Shown one piece after another: positions 1 through 11,800 of a stretch of 64,000 nucleotides of DNA (the stretch's first letter is position 1; every line of letters begins with the position of its first letter). The notes under the pieces were generated by a model. It was not told where the DNA came from. It was given only the letters and a program-made list of their open reading frames with translations, and ran no database searches. A program made the position numbers and the translations under genes. This stretch comes from Opisthocomus hoazin (Eukaryota > Chordata > Aves > Opisthocomiformes > Opisthocomidae): the NCBI RefSeq assembly GCF_030867145.1, contig NC_134422.1, forward strand, positions 11,666,531 to 11,730,530. The letters are read 5' to 3'.

Positions 1-1840
1 TGGCCGGCGTTTCCTGGTGCTGGCCACGTGTACGGGCAGACGGTCCTCCCGGTCACCCCCCTGACGGTCACAAATGCCCCGTTTGGTTCTGAAACGCAGC
101 ATTACGGCAGCTCGGGCAGGTTTAATGGCGATTTGGGAGAAGGCATTAGCTGCCCCCCACTCAGACAGGGTTAATCTGAGTCTTTGCTGCTTTTATGGCC
201 GGTGGCCTGGCGTGGCAGGCCGTGCTATGGATGCGCCGCAGGGACGCGGGGAGACGGAGCCGTTTGGTACGGACACTGGTTGTGCTTTCAGCAGCGTTTG
301 TTTTGCGCTTGCCTGCTTCTGCTATTAGTCTCGATGCGCCCGTTGAGGCAAACAGTAGGGAGTACTTGCTGAGAATTGATATCATGCGTCCTGCTGCTTG
401 GATTTACAGCTTGGGAGGACGCAGTAAGAGTGGGGAGCTGCTCCGTGGCTCCGACGCTGGGCAACTCTCCTGGGAAAGCTGGGGCAAAGGGATGAGATCT
501 CTAGGCTCGGTGTTAGGGCCCTCAGGCTTGAGACTGAGCAGACACGAGAGCACCCATTTCATGTCAGCGCTGGATTTAGCTTTGATTTGCCCCCTGCAGC
601 CCTGACAGCACGTGGTGGACCTCAGAGAGGTTTCTCTGCCCCTTCTGCCACACCTGTATCGCATGGTTAAAGGATGCAGGGAAGTGTCAGAGTTGTTTGT
701 TGGCAAGACTTTGATTCCAGGGGCTAACAAAACTTTCTGAAGAATTGTAATTATTACTGATATTATTATCTTAGGAATCGGTAACGCGGAGTCTTCCATT
801 TCACGTATAAACATAGCCCCAAGTGTTTGAGCTGCCGCCCTACGCTGCCAGCAACATTTCCCAAAGTATCAAAACACTTCACAGCTCTTCACCTGAGCTC
901 GATCCCATGGTGGCACATTATTTAGTCATGTATTGGTCTCTCCATCTTATCAGCGAGGAAGCGTTTTTAAACACAACCTATTCCATAAAGGGTACATTGA
1001 TATAGGCTGAAGGAGCCTAAAGATGTCCTGTGTGGATCATGCACATGGTTTAGCAGGCATGGTGGTGTTGGGTTGATGGTTGGACTTGATGATCTTAGAG
1101 GTCTTTTCCAACCTTAATGATTCTACGATTCTAGGCACCTTGGCGGTAACTGCCTGTGGTTTCTGGGTCACTCAGGTATCCCCATTCGTTAGGACTGGGA
1201 TGTTTACTTGGATAATTGAAGTGTTGTCGTGATCTGTTTGTGCTTCATTTCCCAAACTGACACCAGCTTGACTTGTTCCTTGAGTCTGAGCAAATTTGAA
1301 GCATGAAGATGCCAAAAGTTGTACGGAGTAGAATAGAGAGTGGGTTGAGAGAGCGATGCCTCCAAGGGCTGCCTTTTCTGGTGGTTCCATCTATGGTTAT
1401 GCAAGCATCAGAGTGGAGATTTCCAAGCGTGGTTCATTGCAAAGCTGTGTGGGAGGGCGCCGAAAGCACCCACACTTTGAGAGAAATGCACAGGAGCAGG
1501 GCAGACCAAAGTCCCGTCCCTGGGTAAAGCCAAGGCCGTTGGCGTGCTGGTGTGGGCTCGTCAGTGCCACCTTTTGGGTGGAAAGAGGCTTTTGGGAAGA
1601 GTCCGTGTTTGTCAGCCGTCGACTTCTGCTTCTGGAGGAGGGAGAAAGTGGGAGTGGGGGCCAAAGGACAGATCTGGGTTTTGTCCGAGGCTGTAGATAC
1701 CGTGATGTGGTGCGGTGTCACTTGTCACCCCGCTTTGAAAGGTCGGGTTCTGCTTGGCTTAATGTGGAAATTAAACCTGATTCTGAAACAGCTTGAGGGA
1801 AAAGCAAAGGGCCCGGGAGTGACTCGGTGGGGAGAGGCCG
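1..1840. other. upstream flank, no gene recognised
   Basis: Apart from the CR1 tail at 1041-1134 nothing coding is supported. Open frames here are short, overlap one another on both strands and lack recognisable domains or splice partners. GC content rises gradually after about 1400, leading into the CpG island. Confidence 0.6.
1041..1134 (+). mobile_element. CR1 LINE 3' end fragment
   Basis: The piece around 1070-1134 has the typical CR1 tail wording: ggttggacttgatgatctt, then aggtctttTccaaccttaat, closing with the terminal repeat ATTCTACGATTCTA. It is a diverged 5'-truncated copy upstream of HEG1. Confidence 0.85.
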
Positions 1841-2170
1841 CCCAGGGTGGGTTTATGTTCCCCGGGGACGGCGAGCGCGGCGGCGATGCCAAACCCGGCG
1901 TGTTGGGATGGCGGCAGCCTCGGCAAAGCCCGGCCGGCTGCCCCGCGACGCGCTGTCCCGTGGAACCAGGGGCGTGAAGTGACCAAAGGGAATTTCAGAA
2001 CAATAAAGGGAAATCCTTTGCCTCCCATCCAGCCCAGCCTGGGAAATCCACCGCCGCCGCGGAGCTGCAGCCTCGGACGCTGCCGCCGGCGTTCCTAAGC
2101 GAGCGGGTCAGCGGCGTAACCAGTAAAAGATTTGAAGCGCGGGACTTGCGCGCTGTCCGCCTTTAAAAGA

Positions 2171-2213
2171 AATAACAATAATAATAATAATAATGATAAT
2201 ACTAATAATAACG
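2171..2213. repeat. (AAT)n microsatellite
   Basis: A run of AAT/ATA/GAT triplets, slightly interrupted, sits inside the promoter CpG island about 480 bases before the HEG1 start codon. The asparagine-rich and leucine-rich reading frames over it are a by-product of the repeat and not genes. Confidence 0.85.
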
Positions 2214-2690
2214 GTGATGGTGCTGCTGCTCGCAGCCGGGCGAGGGAGCGGGCGGCCCGAGGGCTGTGCGGGGCGGGAGGGGGCGGCCGCTTGGGGCCGG
2301 GGGGGGGGGGGCCGGGGGGGGGCCGGGGGGAGCCGAGCCGCGGCCGGGTGATGTCAGGCTCGAGGAGGAGCCTCGGCCGCTTTGCCCTTTTACTTTCGGG
2401 CGCCGGCACTTGGCCGCAGGCTGCTGCCGCTGCTAGCCGGGCCACCCCCCCCCCCCCCCCCTTCCCTTCACCCCCTCCTCTATGGGCACCCCGCACTTTT
2501 AAGACCGGGGCGGTCCCCCTCTCTGGGGGGGGGGGGTGGGGGGGTGGGGCACGGCGAATTAATTAAAAAATCACTATTTACATGGTTATTCATTGCCCCA
2601 GCTCCGGGCATGTGAACAACCAACCCCGCCTAACCCCAACCCCCCCCTCCCCAAACCCCCCCCCCCCATCCTCCATCCACCCCCAGCGCC

Positions 2691-2865
2691 ATGCCGGCAG
2701 CCTGCACCCTGCTGCTGCTGCTGGGGCTGCTCCCGCCGGCCGGGTCGTTGCCCCTCGCTTCCCCCCGGCGCCTTCCTCCTCCTTCTCCTCCTCCTCCTCC
2801 TCCGTCCCGAAGCCGTCTCGGCCGCCCTCGCACGCCTCCCGCCGCGGGACACGCCGGCACCCCGG
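2691..2865 (+). CDS. HEG1: HEG1 exon 1, signal peptide
   Basis: The exon encodes [19 protein letters not shown], a textbook signal peptide with a leucine core, followed by a Pro/Arg-rich stretch. The exon ends in phase 1 at a consensus donor (G|GTGAGT, donor at 2866), matching the phase of all the following mucin exons. Codons are extremely GC-rich, as expected inside the CpG island. The start was chosen because it is the only ATG that gives a signal peptide running to a good donor in the right phase. Confidence 0.85.
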
Positions 2866-5800
2866 GTGAGTGCCCCGCTCCGCGATGGGGATGGGATTTG
2901 GTACCGGTGGAGGGTGGTCCGCACTTCGCGCGGGGGGGTCCCCACGTCGCGCGGGGGGGGGGGGGTCCCACGCCGCGCGGGTCCCCGCGCGGCGTGGGAC
3001 CCCCCCCCCCGCGCGACGTGGGGACCCCCCCGTGCGCCGCGACCGAATGGTTGCCGAGCATCCCGGCATCACCCAGAGCTCCACCGGGCGCAAGACCCCA
3101 AGCCCCTGAACCCCGCTCCCCTTTTTAACCTTCCCCAGCCCGTCAGCGGTACAGGCGGGCGCTTCGAGCGGGTGGCGGGTGGGAAACTCGTCAACGCGGC
3201 GCGGTGGCATAGACCGACGCGAAGGCGAGCGGTGGGAGCTTCACAGGGGGGTTGAGGAAGGCTCCAGTGGGTAACAGGGGCACGGCCGACACGCGTCGGC
3301 CCACCGAAAGGCTACCCCAGATGGGAAGTCTGTGGCTTCCATAGGTGGTCTTCAGGGTCTGAGCCGGCTACCGTTCATCTCCAGACGTGCCCTCATCTCA
3401 CCTTAGATGCTGACCCACGTCCAGGTGTGGGAACAGATGCCATCACCTCTCTATAAATATCCCCTTCTCTCCGCGTCGCCTACAGATTGTCGGATTAGTC
3501 ATGTTATAAAGTCACATTTTTTCCTTGCGTGCCACATCTGTCGTTATCAGGAGCGATGACTAGTTTGGTGCTTTACGAATGACGCTGAATTCGGTTTCAG
3601 CACGGGATAAACCGTATTTTTCCCAGAACAAGTGGGGCTCTTTGCAAGAGTCACCCAGCAAACTGCTCCACTTGCTGAAGGAGGCACATGGCTCTAAGGA
3701 TGGCTAATGCTTGGTGAGTTTGGAAAGCGCTGGGTGTCTGCAGGTGGCATAAGGAAATCCAATATGTCAAATTAGTCCTGTGTAGGTTTTAAAGACATTT
3801 TAAGATTGATCGCCTGCCTCTGCTGGATGGTGAAAATTCATTTTTTAATTCCTGATTTGAAGACGGTATCATACTTTGGTACTCGGGGTTGAGTTTACTT
3901 TCATGGAATTAGGCAATTTCAGGAAATGTGACGAACCTACATTCATAAACTTTTGGTTTTCCTCACAAAAAGCGTGCCTTTGTAAGACGTAGCAGTGTTA
4001 AACAAAGTGTATAGTTGGGGGTAGCAACTCGGGTGTACCCTGCAGTGGGTTAGAAAGCTCCAAACTAACGATGTTTGTGTGAGAGCAGCCCGGTGACTAG
4101 GATACCGCACCAAAATGAAGCAGATTTGGGTCTGTTCCCAGCTCAGCCACTTCTTTGTGCCACTCCAAGTGTCAGTTTGCCCCCCAAACCAGGAGAGAAT
4201 CACTCTGTCTTACCTGCTGTCAACCTTGTGAAGATAAAATCTGCAACTTGCCAGCAAAGCGCTCTCCTATTATTTAATGAGAGCTGTGCAAATTCCTCGG
4301 TGGACGGAAAAAACTATTTAATTTCATCTCAGCTTTTGATCTGGCGTCTTTTCCTGCGACCTTGATGACTCCTGAGAGTCAGCGAAGGAATGCATTTCCT
4401 TTGTTAAGAGTCTGAAAAGCTCAAACTATCTCTCCGCGCGCTGGAAAAGCCATTTGTCTGGCTACCAGCGTCTGGCCTCCCGGCTCCGCGGCGGAGGCTT
4501 TGCTCCGTGCGGCCCCTGCTCGGCAGCCACAGGTGCTCGTGAATCACGTCAGCCCCATCCGGGAGGAACGGGGGACGCGTCGTGGAGGGGTGACAAACAG
4601 CCCGGCGGGAGCTCGCTCCCCGGCAAACGGCGTCGTGAATTACGCCGGGTCCTGACAGCCGCGATTCGCTCGCTGTTAGCTACAGCTCCATGCTTGTCAC
4701 TCAAGGGGATTGTTTGGTGCTGATGGGATCTCCCGAATCGCTCTCGGGTTGAGCTGCGGATGCTTGAGAAATCCCTGCTGTCTGTCTCACCGCTCCTTGT
4801 ACCCCTCCGAGATGTTTTTGCACCTTTGAAAACGCTTTGAAACGCGGAGCGGGGAGCGTTTCTTGTGAACCCGTCACCCCGGCGCTACGTGGAAATGAAG
4901 ATTAGATCTGCGTTTGAAATGAGTCTGAGGTTAGGCGGCAAAAGCCCTTGCTCAGGCAGGGCTCAGCGAGCAGATGGTGAGGCAGGGGGAGTGGAAACGG
5001 GGCTTTCTGAGCCTCTCACAAAGCGTGGGGCGAGGGAGCGGGGCAGGCTGCCTTCCCCGGCCTGCCTGCACCTCGGACTGCGTCTGCCAAACCCGCCGCG
5101 GGCTCGTCTGCGGAGGAGACGGGGACAGACGGCTTGCGCTTGTCACTTAAAGCACAGGCTGAATCCGGGGAGAGGAACACAGGGAAAGATAGGTGAAGCA
5201 GGAAGCAAGAAAGCTGGCGGCAGCGGAGTTAAAGCGCCGTCAAACCCCGTTGTGAAATACCTCCTGGCAGCTGTCCTGCACGGGCACCGCCTGCTGCCAG
5301 CCGGGGTCCCTTATGAGCTCCATCCGCCTGCAGGTCTCCTTATTTCGGGTTTCCCATCTGTAAAATGGGGATCATTTCAGTGACACCATGGGGACAGCAG
5401 AGGTGGCGCTGAACCCCATGCAAAGTCGCCGTGGCTGGGGTCTCCCCCTCTTTCTGCAGTGTCCCTTCTCCCTTCGCTTCTGACCCGCGCTGAGGCCCTG
5501 CTGCGCTGCCCGGCACAGCACGGGCTCGCCCTGAGCAGCTGATCTGCTTTTCTGCCATCTGTCTCCATCCTTCTGCCCTTTCTCCCTCTCTGGTGCCAGC
5601 TGCCGCCTTTCTCTGCAGCTTCCCCGGTGGGAGCCCTGCAAGTAAGGTGTGAAACCACCCGAGGAGGGGTCAGCTTAGCTCGCAGCAGAGGTTTAGGCTG
5701 GCTGCTAGGAGAAACTTCCCGACCCTCTGAGAGGGGCAGAACAGTCTGCATTTATTTATGTCTTTTTTTAACTTTCTGCCTCTGAAACTTTCTGTTTGAG

Positions 5801-8800
5801 GAAGGAGCAAATTTAGGAGTGAGGGAAGAAGATGATGAGGATGCCCGTTTGCACACAAGTACGTCATTGCCTCCAGACCTGCCCCAGGTTTCGCAGTACG
5901 TGTTTTGTGGCTTGGGGGGGCAGGAGCCCAGGTCTCTGTGTGGAGAGGTGTAAGACGCTGCCGTTTAGCTTTGATCTGGCCCCATCTGGAGTACTGTGTC
6001 CAGTTCTGGGCTCCCCACTTCAAGAAAGATGAGGAGCTACTGGAGAGAGTCCAGCGGAGAGCTGCGAGGATGATGAGGGGACTGGAGCATCTCTCCTACA
6101 AGGAAAGGCTGAGGGAGCTGGGCTTGTTCAGCCTGAAGAAGAGAAGGCTGCGAGGGGACCTTATAAATGCTTATAAATATCTCAAGGGTGGGTGTCAGGA
6201 GGATGGGGCCAAGCTCTTTTCAGTGGTGCCCAGCGACAGGACAAGGGGCAATGGGCACAAACTGAAGCAGAGGAAGTTCCGTCTGAACATGAAGAAGAAC
6301 TTCTTCCCTCTGAGGGTGACGGAGCCCTGGCACAGGCTGCCCAGGGAAGCTGTGGAGTCTCCTTCTCTGGAGATATTCAAGACCCGCCTGGACAAGGTCC
6401 TGTGCAGCCTGCTGTAGGTGACCCTGCTTTGGCAGGGGGGTTGGACTAGATGACCCACAGAGGTCCCTTCCAACCCACACCATTCTGTGATTTGATGATT
6501 CTGTGATTCTGTGATAGTATTTCAGGTGGCAGCAGGTGGTGCAGGAAGGGTGCTCCCTCCCCCTGCGGCGCGGGGACAAGGAAGGATCCCCTCCCGCGCC
6601 TCCGCTTTGCCGTCAGCAGACCCGCAGGCTGCAGGGCTTTCTGTGCTTGGGCGTCTTCCCTGCTCCTCTCTGTGCACTGCGAGTGGATTTGGTGGGTGTG
6701 CTGTGAGTGTGAAGTCCCTGGAGTTGGACAGATTTCACTCTGCTCCTTTGGGGGACATAATTAAAAGCAAAAAAGAAAAGAGAGAAAAAAAAAGAAAAGA
6801 TTATTGGGCTCTCTGCAAAGTTGCATTTCCCAGCAGCAAACCGCCTGCGCCCGCTCAGCAGGCGCTCGCAGCGTGCCCTGCCCCAGCAGCCAGCACCACG
6901 GCAGAGGGATAATTTAATTTGCTTTTATTTTCTCTTGTGGCTGGGGAGATGGGTGGTGGCTGCTTTGTCTCGGCTGTGGGGGCTGATGCCAGCCTTGCTG
7001 GTGCAGGGGTGCCTTTCTCAGGGAATGTTATTTTCAGTAGCAAAAGTTGCAGATGCTGAGGAGTTTAGAGGAGCATGGGGTTTTCTGGGACAACTTGCTT
7101 CCTTCACCTTTTCTTACAGATCCCAATTTTTGGGCTGGCAGTCGGAAGCCCTCCGGGACTGAGCTCACAAGCTGTTCTGCGTGCTGCCTCCGTCCTCCCC
7201 GTCCCATCCATCCGCGGGGGGCAAGTCACAGGAGCTGGGCACCGTGGGGCGGCTGATGGCTCCGCGGGGAGGCTGATGGCTCCGTCACCATCACGTCTCT
7301 CGGGGGTTAGGGTTGGTGTGGTTGTAGTGCAGAACTCCAGTGTATGCTGCCATGGCAGGGACTGTGCCTGTGGACCCGAAACATAAAGCTGCTTCTTCAA
7401 GCACACAGTCAGGCAACCCTGCAGAAGGCATTTGGGGAGGTGTCTGGGCAATAGGAGCAGGGGTTTGCTCTGTCCCGTGAGCTACCAAACCAGGAGCTGA
7501 GCCGTCCCTTGGGTGAAAGCGGGGACGAAAGCCCAGCCGACTGTAGGTGCGTGCTGGCTGCCTGCTTGGGTGCTGCTGCCGGGGGCTGCGGGAACTGTTT
7601 CTGGCCCTGCTCGCTGCTCCGGTGGCTGTACAGCAGGGGTTGGGCTGAAGCCTTGGTCACATCAGTCTGCTTGTGATGGTTTTAATGAACCGTTCATCCA
7701 AGCTAATACACCCCTCCCCGAATAAGTAACTATTTCAATTAACAAGTTAATCAAGCCAGTAAAACCCATCAGTGTAGCAGCAGTGTTGCAGTGCTGCGGT
7801 GTAGAGACTAAAGCACAACCGAGGTCTGTGGCTCCTCTGGAGTCGCTGCTGAAGGACCCGTTGGCCGGTGCTGTGGGTTCCCTGTCGATGGTAGCTGTGT
7901 ACAATTTCCAAACTGAGGATAGGTACAGAGTGTCAGGGCTCAGCTACAGCTGAGCCTGCTGCCTTTTGCAGCACCAAACCCGCCGTCTCTCTGCCCGTGT
8001 CTGTGCTGCTGCGGAGAGGCGAGGGGGGGCACGGCGTGCTGCGCCCAGCCCGACTGCCCCTGCGGTGCCTGGGGTGCTCAGGGCAGGGCTGCAGCCTCCG
8101 AAACGCCCCGGGGAAACGATCCGGGGGTGGTGGATCATCCATAGCTGGTATAAACCCTCTGGGTTCTGGCTTTGCTTCCCCACGTAGGTTCAAGAGAGTT
8201 TCTGGGGGGGTGGGGGGTGAGGAGGCTCTGGGTGAATCCAGGTGTCTGCGCAGACGAACGGCACCGTTCCTGCTCAGGCTGATCCCCTCGGACACGCACA
8301 GAGCTCCTCTGGGAAGAGGCATGGCCAGACCCTGGCACCTCCTGTGGTGGCTTTCTGCTGTCGCAGTGGCGCAAAGAAGCTTTCGGGGTTCTACCAGCCG
8401 GAGGGTCAGAAGGTGCTCCAAGCGAGTTAAAGGTTGGTCATTTGCAATATTCCCCTGATACAAAATCCACGGTCTGTAGCTCGCGAGCAAGCTCATCACG
8501 AGGCCTCAATGACCCATCCACAGGCCCTGTTATTTACATTCGATTGAAGATGTAGGTCGTACAATATGTTTTTTCTCTTTCCTGATCGGCTGAGCATAAA
8601 AGACAGAATCCAATTTTCAGTGGCAGTGGACCCAATTACAAATTCAAATTCTTATTTCTCTGAGCAGTTTTGTGACATTTGCATTGTAATTTGCAGTTTC
8701 CATAAATATTAGAGGTTCGTTTGCTGGGATATTCATCCAGAGCAGATGCAAGAGGGCTACAAGTGCAGGCTCCGTGACAGGATGAAGTCTGTGGATGCCT

Positions 8801-11800
8801 ATCAGAAGAAAATGGTTTTGTCACATCTGGCCACCCTTCCCACTCGCCCTTTTCTGCATGCATACAGCTGACGTGTGTATGCCCATCACGATATATTTTT
8901 AATGCCCAGGTGCTGTACCGTAACAACCCGCCGCTTCAGCAAGGGGCATGGTTCACTGATGTTTCTTTGATTATGCAGAGAGTTCGCATTCATCCTTTCA
9001 GGCTGAAATCATTCGCGTCCGAGGACAAGGAGAGAACTTTCCCACCCAAAAGGGAAATGATGTTGCATTACTGAGAGACCAGCCCAAGTAATAATATAAT
9101 CTTAGAAAAATGCAGTTCCCTCGAGTAAAGGAAGCTCTGTAAACTTCAGCTCCTCCAAGCTGTTAGTGTAGATGTTGCCTGTGTTATAGTAACGCTGCTG
9201 TCAGGCTCGGTCTTCTGAAGTGCTCAGGAGAACACTGGGGAAAAAGGGAATAAGATCCAGTTCTTGCTTAAAATGAGGACCTCTGGGAGGATCTGAATAC
9301 TGTGAGGTTCATAACGCAGATTTTAGGATCTTGGGTCACATCCCTTCTTTGCTGTTGGTTTGTTTTTCATCTCCGCTGGGTGCTGGACATGATGACAGCC
9401 ACCCCAGGTCCTGAAGATCTTGGAGAAGGGGCAGGCAGAGCCAGGGTGAGCAGGGAGGTAAAACAGCTGCAAGGTTTCCACTGACTGGGGTGCTGGGGTC
9501 AAAAGTCTGGTCGTGTAAAACCGGGGGAGAAAGGGGCTCATTTTTAGAGCTGTTTGGGCAAACCCATGCAAGGGAGAGACATGTGGTAAAGTTACTCTGT
9601 GAGCAGTACCTGTGGTTTGCTCTCCTCTGCCCGCCATGGAGTGCGTGGCATTCGTATGTGCCGTGGTTTATTTTGGGCTTTGTGGGTGCTGCTTGTGTAT
9701 GGGTCCCACAGCCAGGGCATGAACCGAGCCACAGGCACCCTCCTCAGCCTGGGTGCAGCAGCTCCCCAAGCCGGACACTTCACACCGTCTTCTCTAGCAA
9801 AGTGACCCTCTTCATGAGACCCGTAGGAACTTGCTGTCTTGGAGGTCTCTGCCTTCCAGGCTAATTTGTTTCAATGTAGGAGGACAGACTAAGCTGTCTC
9901 AGGAGCTTCGTCTCTTCAGAAACCAGTATAAAATGCGTGAGATATAAAAATATCATTTAAAAAGTGCCTGAAGTGCAAAAAACTAACCTATTTCCTATAA
10001 GCAGGGTGCGTACAGGAAATATCCTACAAGCTGTCGCTGCTCCCGTGATGCCGTCCCCGGTCGCCCCGGTGGCTTTGTGTGAAGGAGCTCCCTGTTGCCT
10101 GTCCTCCGCGCAGGCAGGGCTATCGAGAAGGGTTATAGCGGCTTCTGCATCCGCCGTGCCCTTGACTTGGAAGCATTTGATAAATAGTTTTGCAGTTGGT
10201 TACTTCAGCATCTCCCGAGCTGCAGTCAGCATCTCGGCTGTGGGCGAGGGAGCGCTGCTGCCAAAAGTCAGGATCTGTGTCAAGAGCCTCCGAGGATTTG
10301 GCTGGCTTTCCTTAAAACCCCAACTCCTGGAGCTGTCGTTACAGGAGAATCGCTTAGACGGGGGAGAAAAAGAGCTTCTGGCTGTCGAGGTGGTAGATAA
10401 AACTCCCCTGAAAACGTGAGCAGCAAATCCAGGAGGCACACGAGAAGTCCAGGCTGGCTGTATTGAAAACACCACCGGTTCAAAGCTGATCTCCAGAGGC
10501 TTTGGAGTCCAGACGGAGGGGCTGTTTCAGGCACTCCTGCTTGGCAGGGCTCTGCCTGTGTGTGTGCAGGAGAAGCGCAAACGAAGCTCAACCATCGTAA
10601 TTGTCCTGCTCTGCTAGGAAAAGGGAGGGTGCGCAAAGAGGTGCTGTGCATTTCAGCAGGAAAACTGGGTGCAAACCCAGTGGTTTTCTGTCCAGCTTTC
10701 CAAATACCTTGTGCAAGCGCCTCGACCTTGGCAGATTGACTTCTCCGCTGGGAGAAGCAAGCTCCATCTGCCTTTTCGTTCTTTGCAAGGATGTGAAGCT
10801 AGGAGAACTTTTAAAACTGCTTTCACAGCATCCTGACTGTGGTCTGGCCAGTTTAAGCTGTTTGAGGGTGATGGTGTCTCAGATGCGGCAGGTGCTTCCC
10901 TGGGCCCCTCTGCGTGAGCACCCTGTCTTGGCTCCCAAGTCAGTGCTTGCAAGAAGTCCCCTGGAAACGCCGTGACCTTTGTGGTGCTTTCACCAAGGCA
11001 AACGCGGAGATGTTCGGGGGACCTTTTGCAGAGCGGTTAGATGGCAATGAGGATCTTGCAGCTGAAGTTTGGGAGAAAAATACCTTTTCCTTTTTAATGC
11101 TGAGCTAATTTAGATCTGGGATTAAATCAGCTGGGAAAGGACTGAAGAGGGATGTTAAATGGTCTGATAGGTGAAGAGTTAACTGGGCAGGGTTAATGGC
11201 TGTCCCAGTGGTGCGGCCCAGGCTGCATCTCCCAGAGGACGTTGTGTTGCACACACACATTCAGGGCGTTTCTCTCAGCATTTTTCGGTGTGGTGGGATG
11301 GCAGAGGCTTTAAAGGCCATTACAGGAATCAGCTTGACCTCTTGCCTCTATAAAAGGGTGGACATTGTTGTCATTTCTGCTACCACAACCACCCTCAGAT
11401 TCCTTCAGGGATCTCCAGACCACAGAAGAAACTCTGTGCAGGAGTTTTGGGCTGATGGACAAGCTCCTTTGGGTTGCCAGTAGCAAAGGAGGGCTCATTT
11501 TTTTTTCTTCAGAAGACCATGCTAAAAGGCACTTCTGCATCTGGAGTGACAAGAGGAATCTGGATCTATAGAGCACAATTGTCTGCGTCACCACTTGTTA
11601 GGATGCTGGCGTTAACACCCTTCCTTTTGTGGAAAATCTCTTCAGCCCCGAGGACTGGTGTGAAACGTCCCCTTCTGTTGAACTTTGCTGAAGCGGGGAT
11701 GAATCACACTAAGTTGAAGATTCGGCTTCAGTATATTATCAGAAAGATACCTTCTGTGATAGCCTAGCAGGAGGGTAGTGCAGCCCACCCAGGGCGGCAG

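Larger units (their letters stand above)
1840..3260. promoter_or_regulatory. HEG1: CpG island and probable HEG1 promoter
   Basis: Base composition turns sharply GC- and CpG-rich here, covering the region before and after the first coding exon. There are long G runs (2303-2332, 2525-2547) and C runs (2445-2461, 2641-2670). No TATA box is placed sensibly, which fits a CpG-island promoter. The start ATG at 2691 sits in a good Kozak context (gcgccATGc). An upstream ATG at 2582 is out of frame with it and would open an overlapping upstream frame if transcription starts before it. The transcription start itself cannot be placed from sequence alone. Confidence 0.65.

Noticed and set aside
2132..2566. 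Asn-rich protein upstream of HEG1
   Set aside because: The Asn run is the translated AAT microsatellite and the rest is promoter CpG island.
5905..6417. 170-codon open frame looking like a gene
   Set aside because: It is the C-terminal end of CR1 ORF2 in a truncated LINE copy, with similar text at 18437-18730 (minus) and 29904-30128.
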